From Paracentrotus lividus (taxonomy: Eukaryota > Echinodermata > Echinoidea > Camarodonta > Echinidae), in assembly GCA_940671915.1 (NCBI GenBank), contig CALNVZ010000641.1:8872658-8936657 (forward strand): a stretch of DNA of 64,000 nucleotides, given 5' to 3'. The translations under genes and the position numbers were made by a program. Numbering within the stretch: position 1 is the stretch's first letter; every line of letters starts with the position of its first letter. A model generated the notes under the pieces. It saw only the letters and a program-made list of their open reading frames with translations. It was not told where the DNA came from and did not search any database. Shown here in pieces: positions 47,801 through 64,000 of this stretch.

Positions 47801-50800
47801 TCTGCTGAGGACCAAGTACATTACTTTATGTAAGCATTTTCAAAAATAATGACCATTAATTACTTTGATGTATGTTTGTTTGTTTGTTTTTATGGGGAGG
47901 GGGGGGGGGGGGGGGGGGGGGGGGGTCCGCTGCATACATTGTATGGGTTGAAATCGTATAGAACCATGTGTGCTACAGACAACTACATAAAAAAGCATAT
48001 TTTCACCAACCCTGATCAGATCATTGCTGGACTAATTTTTGCCACACAGGATCAGACGTTTATGATGCACACCCCATCATTTTTGTCCATATTTTATTTT
48101 CAAAGTTTTGGGGTTCAGTTTTAGGAGTCAGGAGGCCCATGTTAATACCTGTTACTTTACGATTAATCGCATTCATAGGAAAAATCATGAAATCTGTAAT
48201 CCTCACCTTTCCATAGAGATCTCCTTCCAACTGCTCTTTCTGTACAACACATTTCTCTAGTCTCTGTAAAAAAAAAATAAATAAATAAAATAAAATAAAA
48301 TAAATATAAAAAAAGAAGAAATGTATAAACTTTATCTAATTTCAAGAATCATTTCAACAAGGAACAAGGTAACTGTTGATACTGTTGCTTTAATGGATAA
48401 GTCAACAGGGATTTTTGTCAATGTTTAATGTTGTTATAATTTCTTTAATGAAAAGCCTGTACCTATACAAATGGTACAAGTGGGAAATCTTCTCTTCTTT
48501 TTTTTTTTTAATAAGGAGATTAAGCAGAATATGATATTGTCTGGAATTTCGAAGAAAAATAGACTTGCTGCATTTTTTCAAATCTCATTTGGTGCTGTAG
48601 ATGTGAGATATGATTATTTTCACCTATTGAATCATTTTCACTGATAGAGATTGTAAACCTGTGCATGAATGAGTGCAAGGGATTACCTTCAGAGCTTGTT
48701 TCCTCTCGTTGGAAAGCCGATCATTCTCTGATTCCAGCCTATAGATGGAGCCCTTCAAGTCTGTGATTGTCTGAATGGAATGTAGTAGGATGTCTTGTAT
48801 AGATTCAGGAGCTGAGCTGACTGGATCAAGCACTACCTTGCCTAGTTGGAACTGATGAAAAACAAAAACAGGCAAACAAACAAAACAGAGACAATAAAGA
48901 AAAATGAATAAAAACATTAGTTGGGATGAATAAGATTCAAATCATGTACATGTAAAAGTATGTAGAACACTGGATAGTGGTCTAAATTCATTTCCTTGAC
49001 TGCACAATCAGAGCTTTTTACAAGATAATGAAACCCAGAGAATAATTTCAACTGTATCACACAAAAATCAAAGAAATAGGTCAATGGAACTTTGAGCAAA
49101 ATGAGTGATTAATAAGAAAGCTATGAATATTTGAGTATGCCTGCACTGAATAAAATATCATATTATACACATGAGTTTGTACCAATCACACCTTAACATC
49201 TCTCCAAGCTATCTAATATAATAATATATATTACCTTGACTGACGAAACTACTTTCTTCCATGATAACTCCATTGTTCCTGCCTTCGAGGATACCTGTTT
49301 CAATGAAAAGATGATAAAACTGAGAATCTCTTTCAGGAATCTTGGGCTGGAGTTAAAGATCATTAAATATTATTGCCATACATGTATCTGTAATTTGATT
49401 TTGTTTCTTTTTCTTTTTTCTTTTTCATCTTACAAATATTTAAATGGAAGGATAAAAAAAATTATAAAGTCCTGGATTAAAAACCACTTTAAAAAATTGG
49501 AATTTTTTGCCAATTTAAGGATGTTTTCTTTTAAATATCTGTGATTTAGAATTCTGTTTCACAATGAAACATTATTTCGTGCTGAAATTTATATTCACAC
49601 TGTCTGTCTCGGTCACCATCTCTCTCTGTCCTCTCTCTCTCTCTCTCTCTTTCTTTCTACATTTCTCTCCCTCATTAACTCTTTTCACCATATCCTCTTC
49701 CTGTATTTTCTTTCTATCTCCCACTCTCTCTTTCACTCTCCCTCTCTCTATCTCTGTTCAATTTCTTTTTAAAACCCACTCAGTACATCTCCAGCATTAT
49801 TTACTCCTCTGACTAGCATTTGTTATTGTTTGTCCTTGTGCTTTATTTTTCTATCCCCCTCTCTCTCTCTTTCTCCATCTCTCTGTCTGTCTGTCTTTTT
49901 GTCTTTCTCTCCCATTCCTTATCTAGCCGTTAGTATCTCTCGTCCTCATGATTTTTGTTATCTCTCCCTCTCTGGCCGTTTGTCTGTCTGTCTCTCTTTA
50001 CCCCTCTCTGTTCTATTTCATCTTTTAAACACTCTCAGTATAATTATCTCTCTGTCATTATTTCCTCCTCTGACTAGCTGTTATTATTTTTTTGTCCTTG
50101 TGCTTTATTTTTCTCTCCCTCTCTCTCTCTCTGTCTCTCTCTTTCTCCATCTCTCTGTCTCTCTGTCTTTTTCTCCCATTCCTTTTCTGTTCATACCTTG
50201 TTTTTCTTCCTCTCTTAATCTTGTTTGTTGTAACTATATAGCTCTCTCTATCTGACCTCACCTGATACTCAAAGCTGATGTCTCCCATGCTTTGTCTAGT
50301 GAGTGCCTTACTAGTCAGATCAATCAACTCATCTTCCTTCAGGTCAATGGACTTTGCATTCTTCTTGATATCACCAACTATCAGAAATAAGTTATACCCA
50401 AAACAAAAACAAAATCAAAACAATAAGAATTTTTTTAAAAATCTGAAAGGGATCCAAGCATCATAAGAAGAATAAAATGTGAAAGAAACTAACTCTTGGA
50501 AAATATGAATAATAAGAATAGAAATTATATATTGAAATAAGGGCATCAGTCAGTTTAGATGCACAACAGGGAAAAAATGATGGGGGGGGGGGGACCTCAT
50601 GGGATCAGGCTTATAATCTAACCGTACTAACGTTCCAAACAAAGTTCACCATACCTATCTCTAATTTATCATTGTTTTTTCCCTCCTGAATATTGATATT
50701 CTATTCTAATTTGGGATTTGCTGCCAACACAAAATGGGTTAAAAAAATAAACTCTTTGGATACATTACATACATGTTCCTTGCCATGCTTTAAGTGTACT

Positions 50801-50911
50801 TGCTTCAATCAGAGTAACTCCAAATTCTGGATCTGTTTCTCTAGATGTGATGGTAGCACTCAAGAAATAGACCTTCTTTCCTACACTAATGCTGCACAGT
50901 GATTTCTCCAT
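44140..50911 (-). CDS. XRCC4: XRCC4, non-homologous end-joining scaffold, ten coding exons
   Basis: Exons: 50911-50773 (ATG), 50377-50262, 49294-49235, 48851-48687, 48263-48207, 47677-47617, 46454-46333, 45732-45608, 45094-45016, 44260-44140. Phases agree through exon 9. Residues 1-105 form the beta head (MEKSLCSISVGKKVYFLS, then LKAWQGTF). About 106-200 form the coiled coil; LEKCVVQKEQLEGDLYGK and FAVILNEKKAKIRELKDR align with human LEKCVSAKEALETDLYKR and FILVLNEKKTKIRSLHNK, the ligase IV-binding stalk. The rest is an acidic then basic disordered tail. The total is about 330-350 residues (human 336). Known: nuclear homodimer that holds DNA ligase IV and binds XLF at breaks. Oddity: the best exon 9 donor leads to a frame ending KKDSF, whereas the other frame of exon 10 ends DDLLEDF, closer to the vertebrate end (SPEDLFDEI). 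An acceptor 19 bases upstream of the ATG suggests a 5' UTR exon. Confidence 0.95.
45980..46155. repeat. Imperfect fold-back repeat with GGACAACT words
   Basis: AGGGCTCTAGGACAACTGCC at the left is mirrored by AGTTGTCCTGATATGCTGTA then AGAGAGCCCT at the right. It lies in XRCC4 intron 7 (between exons 7 and 8). Confidence 0.5.
47898..47926. repeat. Poly-G run
   Basis: Near-pure G for about 28 bases in XRCC4 intron 5. Confidence 0.9.
49600..50220. repeat. Pyrimidine-rich region with a tandem duplication of about 260 bp
   Basis: CTCCTCTGACTAGC and TTGTCCTTGTGCTTTATTTT recur at about 49803-49850 and 50065-50110, within CT-rich DNA. It lies in XRCC4 intron 2. Confidence 0.75.
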
Positions 50912-51043
50912 TTCTGCCTCACTTGCTCTAGAAATAATGAGGCTGAAAAAAAAATTGTAAAGATTTTTTTACTTGAGCCTTGAAGAATTATTTAGAATTT
51001 ATATTTCACCCTAACAGTTAGAACATAAAGAGGAAAATAATAT

Positions 51044-51044
51044 G

Positions 51045-51100
<56 letters not shown>
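51044..51100. repeat. Poly-A run
   Basis: About 57 A in a row, upstream of XRCC4. It could be the tail of a retroposed copy or a plain homopolymer. Confidence 0.85.
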
Positions 51101-51101
<1 letters not shown>

Positions 51102-51219
51102 ACAGCAAGAATAGTATAATTAAAAGGAACAACTAAACACCTAGTTAAAGAATAATGGCATGTATAAGAATATATTTTACTAATGGAAAATTAAGTTCAC
51201 TTTAAAAAAAATATATATA

Positions 51220-52118
51220 TTTTGCAGTCTCGCCACACAGTCCATATAGATATTGTAGGAACTCCACATCATCTAGACGCCAGTTTGTAAATAATTCATC
51301 CTACTTTTAGCCACAATTGACACTTTGCACTGGAGTTCTTTGTGTATAACATTTTCCGGTCGCGTCTGTTCTTTGTCTTAACTTCTGCGAATACTTGCAT
51401 TATTATGAAAATATTGAATATCAACATTTGAAAGTCATTGACACGATCGCCACTCCTCCGTTCGCATGGAAACGAGTTATTGACATGGAAATTCACCAAT
51501 GACAATAAATTATTCCATGTGCTCCGAAAAGATACTTTCTCACCCAATTTCATCTTTTTCTCGCCTCCAACACTTCTTGTTTCGATTCCAACGTGGAAAC
51601 TTCTACAAGTTGTCGCGACTCCGAATAACTTTATCATTTCTTTGGAATACCAATAACTGGAATAAATCGTTCTGTTTAGTTCTCGCGAACTTTGATTTAT
51701 TTCTGTGACTTTCGTGAACATATTCCAAACTTCGCACCAATCGCATTTTTATCGCTTTTCGACAGCGGAACTCTTATATCGTCATCTTCCGTTCTTCATC
51801 ATCAATTGTGATATATTCCATCTGCTATATATTCCATTCTCGATATATTCGCTGACATTATATTACCGCTCGCTTCGCATCTATACATGTGTATATATTT
51901 TCATGTCATCTTAGTTCATTTATTTATATCATCGGGACTTGTGCAATACCATGAACTAAATACTCCACTTCGAGGATTATGTAATATCCCTCTCGATCGC
52001 CGCCCCTCGGATCGGATGAATAGGACATTGAATCAACTAACGCAGCCTGGTGAGTGAAAATACAATCATAACCATTTTCCCACAATATAATCTAGCCTAA
52101 CTTAAGTGCCAAGGCAAT
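51220..52118. other. XRCC4 upstream region with a possible divergent first exon
   Basis: A composition change is visible (less AT-rich). CGCAGCCTG followed by GTGAGTG at 52050 is a near-consensus plus-strand splice donor. A 141-codon minus frame at 51296-51721 has no recognisable domain. Inference only: promoter or first exon of a divergent transcript. Confidence 0.25.
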
Positions 52119-53157
52119 GGGTCGGATGCATAAAAAGTAGCAATTCCTTAAAAGCAAATGCTTCTAGCAAAAGCAATTGATAGTCAAGGAAAAGATCAAG
52201 CCAAAGCAATTCCTTAAGTTCGTATGCATAAACTTTTGCTAGTGCTTAAACCCTTTGCTTGCCTTAAGCAAGCAGTTGCTAGCGGACTCAACAATAGCGA
52301 CGTCACGCTGATGCGAACACGATTCACAGAACAAAGGCGAGACTCGTATGCGGGGGAAGTCCAAATGATTTGGGAGAAGATACTGAAAAATTAGACAACT
52401 AAATTTTGTTGCATTTTCTTCATAAAGATAACAAAGTTACCAAATATTGGTTTAATTAACCGTTCAAAAAGATTGTGAAATACACAGAGACACTGCTCTT
52501 CAGGAAATGTCTGAATTCAGGAAAACTTTGCTTCTAATTTCGGTGTTTTATCTCACAGAACTATGGTTTTCTCCGTGTTTTATTGACTAATTACATAAAT
52601 ATATTCCTGTAATATGTCGAGAAACAGTAGCCTGGCTGATCCCCATTGATGTTTGGAACCCTGGGTCCGCCAGGTATTGGAGCTTTGCCTCCATACTCTG
52701 GACCGGTGTAATAGATCCTCCCCTTGTTTCATCGTGTTCTGGTAAGAATCTGTGAGTCACCCATTCCACATTCTCTTTATCGAAACGAAAAAGCTTCCGA
52801 TAGATCTCTGAAGTAATTTTTTCTCAATTAATTATGTCCCTGTACACCTTAGGTTTCTCTCTCACGTGCATGAGCATGATGATTAACCGTAAACGTACTG
52901 ATCAAGCAAACGCTCAAGCTGCTATGGAGGAGCTTGAAAAAACACGAGCAAACGCTCAAGCGCGCAGGCAAAATGCTTGCTTTATGCATACACTTTTTAG
53001 CAATAGCTAAATCGTCAAGCAAGTGCTAGCAGGCAGTTAGCAATTGCTTGAGCTTACTAGCAAAAGTTTTTGCTTGCAAGCAACTGCTCATTTTTATGCA
53101 TACGGAATCAAGCTGAAGCCTAGCAAAAGCAATTTCTACTTTTTATGCATCTGACCC
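52119..53157. mobile_element. PIF/Harbinger-like element, 1.04 kb, degenerate
   Basis: GGGTCGGATGCATAAAAAGT at the left is mirrored at the right (GGGTCAGATGCATAAAAAGT on the minus strand). AAT flanks both ends (52116-52118, 53158-53160), a 3-bp duplication as for PIF/Harbinger, although TWA is more usual. Subterminal AGCAATTGCTT and CAAGCAA words are numerous. The interior holds a transposase fragment (see 52587-52769). Confidence 0.75.
52587..52769 (-). pseudogene. Harbinger transposase N-terminal fragment
   Basis: A minus-strand frame contains LQYLADPGFQTSMGISQATV then SRHITGI, the helix-turn-helix pattern (G-x-S-Q-A-T-V-S-R) that precedes the DDE domain of HARBI1-like nucleases. The DDE domain itself is absent, so this is an internally deleted element that would need a nuclease from elsewhere. 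Confidence 0.65.
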
Positions 53158-53160
53158 AAT

Positions 53161-54598
53161 GTCTCATGTTGCTTGGTTTTGTGAAAAGGGTCTATATTAA
53201 ACATTTGGATATAAATAGCCTCACCTCAACAATATCTTGCCTAAAACCACCTTGTTAAGGCTAGGTCTAATCGATAATTAAACGTAAACACGCAAAAAAA
53301 AATAGAGAGAGGCTTCGATCTTGAATCACTTACACAAAAGTTAATATGTGGGCACTACCTTAACCCTTGATTAACAAAAATCTCAACATTTACCACATTT
53401 TTTACCAACGTAACAGTATATCAAAAGCAAACAGCTCAAATGGAAGGAAGAAGTCATTCTCAACTGCATCAAGAGCACACATTTAAGTAATTTTGCCCAG
53501 ACACTGAGTCAATAAACAGCAATAAACTTACAAAATAGCTAAGCATCAGCGATCTTGCGCTCTGGCAGAAGTATTCTAAGGTGTCGACAAACTGCGCTGC
53601 CAAAAAACAAAAAAAAACAAAAAAACAAAAAATGTACACAGACGTAGTCAATCTTGGAGCTTCTTGGCCCACATGATCATCAACCAAAAACCCAAAATGT
53701 ATGTGGTCGATGAAATTATAGTACGATACTCATCTGTTGGATGGGGGAGGGGGGGGCGGGGGTAGAGGGGAAATGGTTAGAGGAAGGAAAATGGGGAGAG
53801 AGTATGTGGGCTTTGGAACTCTTATTATCACACAAGTCGATGTTTTTCGTTTCATTATTTTTTTTTTATTATTTTTTTTTTTTTGGTTGGTGGTGTTCTT
53901 TTAAATGGGGGCTGCCGCCTATTACTGCTTTGATTTAATTTTTGAATTATTTCCACGGGCCTATTGGAAGAGTTGCAGGACTATAAGACATTGTCTCCCC
54001 GTCTCTATTATCAGTGGCGGATCCAGGGGCGACGACTCGATAATATAAGGGATGAGGCTAGCCCCTGAAATTTTGTAATTTTAATATGTGGCTTTCAAAT
54101 CATATAGTGGGGTCGCTATCATATTCTCTTTACCTATTCGAGTTTCATTGGAATTGGTTACATTTTGGTATTAAAAGTAAATGATTTAAAAAAGTAAAGT
54201 TAAAAGAAAGAAAAAAAAAATTTAGTTCTGTTCAGTTTCATTTTCCAACTTCAGCAAACATACATTGAATAAAGATCTTAAGTATAATTATGATAATTAA
54301 ACATTCATGATGGCAGTGGTTCGTACAATGCACATGTTAGTAGGCCTACATTTAAATTGGAGTATACAAGTGAGTACAATTTATGCTAATAGCTAGTTTG
54401 CAGTCGACGGACCTATAAATGAAGCTATGCTTGTAGACATAATAGTCCCTGTTTGCAAACGGTTTTTTGAAATGGTACAAAACTTTGTAATCTCAAAGAA
54501 AGGAAATAAAGCGCTAAGAGAGAGTAAAGAGAAAGAGAGCGAAGGGGAAACGAGAGGAGAGAGAGAGAGAGAGAGAGTGAGAGAGAGAGAATGAGATA
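53161..54598. other. Intergenic DNA
   Basis: No gene is recognised. AGTGGCGGATCCAGGGG at 54014-54030 resembles the end of a dispersed repeat. Poly-T and G-rich runs lie near 53740-53885, and a GAGA tract at 54530-54590. Confidence 0.35.
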
Positions 54599-54600
54599 TA

Positions 54601-55104
54601 CAGTGCGTCCCAGAAAAAAGTATACCCAACTTTGAGAGCCTCATATTAAAATATTATAGCTTGTGTGACCTTGAAATATATATCATGGTAAAGAGCAACT
54701 CATATTCTTTTTAATGATACCAAACTTATACCTGTGTTGTGACGGATGACTAAGCAGTTGGGTTTTAAAAAACAAGCGTAAAAGTGCCCTGTCCTAAGTT
54801 TGAGCAACAGCAGCCCTTGCATTTTAATAGATCAAGTAATCCTTTGTGCCTAATGAATGGACTCAGGAAGGCTGACCTCAAGCAAACAATGAATGATCAG
54901 AAAGCCAGGGCTGCTTCTCAGACAACTTGGTACAGATCACTTTTGACCAATGTTTTTAAACATTCGAGTGTTCAGTCATCCATGACAGTATCGCTATGAT
55001 TTTGGTATCATTAGATAGAATATGAGTTACTCTTTTACACATAAGTTATACAATTTTAATATGAGGCTCTCAAAGTTGGGTATACTTTTATCTGGGACGC
55101 ACTG
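54601..55104. mobile_element. Tc1/mariner-type TIR element, 504 bp
   Basis: CAGTGCGTCCCAGAAAAAAG (continuing TATACCCAACTTTGAGAGCC) is mirrored at the right end with a single visible difference near the tip. Inverted repeats exceed 50 bp. TA lies at both borders. The short interior has no transposase domain. Confidence 0.85.
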
Positions 55105-56600
55105 TATATATAGAGAGAGAGGGAGAAAGAGATACAGAAAGAGGCCAAAGTAGGGAGAGAAAGAGATATAGCAAATAAATGAAGATATTAACATACATCA
55201 AACCGGGACACATAGTTCCTGGAACAATTATGATCTATTCTAACTCGCTTCACACTAAGATTAGGAAAAAATTATGACTAATGGCTTTTATTCAGAACAA
55301 CTTTAACCTAGAACAAAAACAAACAAACAAAATCCAAAGCAACCAGAAAGTATATTGACATTAAAAACAAATGTTAATAGATGAGGAATTTGGAGAGTTA
55401 AGTTGTTTTTTCCCTCCTGACTTTCTTGACAAAAAGGGGGCGTATATTTGGATCCAACGCAGAGAACTGCAGTTCTAGATTTTTGCGAACAATATAGCCC
55501 CCTCCCCCTCTCTCTCTCTGTCTGCCCCCCTATCTCTCTCTCTCTCTCTTTCTCTCTTTCCCTCTCCCTTTCTTTCTTTCACCCCTCCCTCCCTCTCCTT
55601 CTCCTCTCTTTCTTCCTATTTACCTCTTTTCTCCTATTCTCCAGATTTCTCTCTATGCAATTTCTTTTTTTTTAATTATTATCAAAGCAATCACGCCAAT
55701 ACTTCATTATGGTGTTAGATGTCGCACATTGTGCAACCGCCCTTATATTATAAGGCCCGGATTTCACAGGCATGTTCATTTCAAAACGTTGATAATAAAA
55801 TATAATATTTATAATTCAGCTTAGACTTGTAGCATTAAAGCAAAATGAAACATTGAGCCATTCGGCAAGCCGATAGGATAATGGCAGTCCTGCATAGTAT
55901 AATCTAAAAAGTGATATTATTCATAAAGATCTGGAAATATAAAACAACAACAACAAAGAAGGGACATTGCTCGAAACTCGACATTTAATTTCATTTAATT
56001 GGCTTTTATATTAGCACTGACAAATATATTTATAACGGTATACCAAAACATATTCATTCACGCATTCAATACTTAAAAAAATAAGTTATGGTGTTTTTTT
56101 ATTTTTATTGTAAAGTTTAATGAACTAATTTGACAATAAATTACGATATGAATGGAATTAAAGCTTTAAAAATTCGTCTCACAAATCAAAACAGATTTGT
56201 CAAATAATTTAACCGTAATCTGCCCGTTTTTTTTTAATTTAATTTAATTTTTGTTTTTTATTCATTTATTTATTTATTTATTTATTTTTTATTTATTTTT
56301 TTTCTTTATTTTTTTTTTTTTAAATTTTATTTATTTATTTTTTTTTATTTTTTTATTTATTTTTTATTATTTATTTAATTTTGATTTTATTATTTTTTAT
56401 GTTTAATTTATTTATTTATTCTGTTATATTTTTATTTATTTTTTTGGGGGGTGGGGTGGGGGGGTTAATTTGTATGTAATAATTCTCCTTATTTCCTTGC
56501 TCTCAGGCATGTCGTCAGGAGGGAATGTTAACATTGATTTTGTTTATTAATTTTTTCAATCAAACATAGAAAGGGACGACAAAAAAAGTTTTAAAAAAAT
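55105..56600. other. Intergenic DNA with simple repeats
   Basis: It contains a CT-rich tract at 55498-55675 and a long (TTTA/TTTT)n tract at 56221-56450 ending in a G run. No gene is seen. Confidence 0.5.
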
Positions 56601-57052
56601 CCTTCTCAAGTAGATTTATTTTATGTCGACTTAGATTTGCACGGTCCGACCTGGTATTTTGTTTTTAGGCAAGTGTGAGAGCTGGGGTAATCCATGAATT
56701 TATAATGTTGAAAAAAATAGAAAGAGCCATGGAATACAGTGAGATCCATGGGTAAACATTGCAGACGAGGGCCGGTAGAACGCAGCCCTGCCATGGACGA
56801 TAATAAAAGGACAGGCACTTCATAATTTCCCTTGACCACCGAAGAACGTTTGCTTGATAGTTTTGTTGAGGGCAATGATAATACCCGCCAAGTACGAGTA
56901 ATCGACGTGACTGGGGTTTCAAGGGCGTGATTCTGCCGCTGTTCCATCTTTCTTAGGACCACTCTACGGGATAGAGCCAGAAGGCAGCCTTCTGAAGTAT
57001 GGGGTCGTCAACCAGACTGATGAATATCGGCAGTAGGATAGGATAACACCAC

Positions 57053-64000
<6,948 letters not shown>

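Noticed and set aside
49564-50327. Ser/Leu-rich frames near XRCC4 exons 2-3
   Set aside because: Produced by CT-rich intron DNA; the real exon 2 is only 50377-50262.
51296-51721. 141-codon minus-strand frame upstream of XRCC4
   Set aside because: No start context, domain, splice logic or compositional bias supports coding.
56621-56962. 113-codon minus-strand frame after amylase
   Set aside because: It could be read-through or 3' UTR, but it shows no match to the amylase C-terminal domain that I can recognise.

Overview
The window looks like nuclear DNA of a marine invertebrate deuterostome, most likely an echinoderm such as a sea urchin. It has small exons with GT-AG introns, a dense load of short inverted-repeat DNA elements, a Ty3/gypsy element, long homopolymers and microsatellites, and XRCC4, CIR1 and chloride-type alpha-amylase genes with animal-like exons. 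The species assignment is inference.

Four host genes can be supported. (1) 1-1448, plus strand: the 3' end of a CIR1-like RBPJ corepressor. The first 9 bases are the end of the preceding exon, and splicing them to 590 restores the family sequence. (2) 7257-41621, minus strand: a seven-exon gene for a 482-residue coiled-coil/acidic protein that I cannot name. All junctions agree in phase. (3) 44140-50911, minus strand: a complete XRCC4 gene (non-homologous end joining) in ten coding exons. (4) about 57053-61954, minus strand: four exons of a secreted alpha-amylase. The first exon(s) are missing, and the last coding stretch is out of frame in places.

The most striking feature is what sits inside gene 2. 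Its third intron is about 29.5 kb long because it carries an antisense Ty3/gypsy element (10733-39044), bounded by near-identical 0.53-kb LTRs and a 4-bp target duplication. That element is a fossil with many breaks. After pol it carries an extra two-finger C2H2 reading frame. It is itself interrupted by a 19.7-kb insertion (18274-38010) with 28-bp terminal inverted repeats and TA at both borders. The insertion contains subterminal tandem arrays at both ends, a nested pair of 1.2-1.6-kb inverted arms, a GGCGCC-rich array and a roughly 50-bp pyrimidine-rich satellite, but no transposase or other gene that I recognise.

The rest is introns and intergenic DNA with small elements: two fold-back repeats built from GTCTAAT words (2.2-2.6 kb and 40.4-40.7 kb), a CAGTCAAACC mariner-type MITE, a Harbinger remnant with a transposase fragment (52.1-53.2 kb), two mariner-type TIR elements (54.6 and 59.8-60.9 kb), LINE tails (about 5 kb and 57.9 kb), and microsatellites. 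No tRNA, rRNA or CRISPR array was recognised. The 62-64 kb end shows nothing I can assign.
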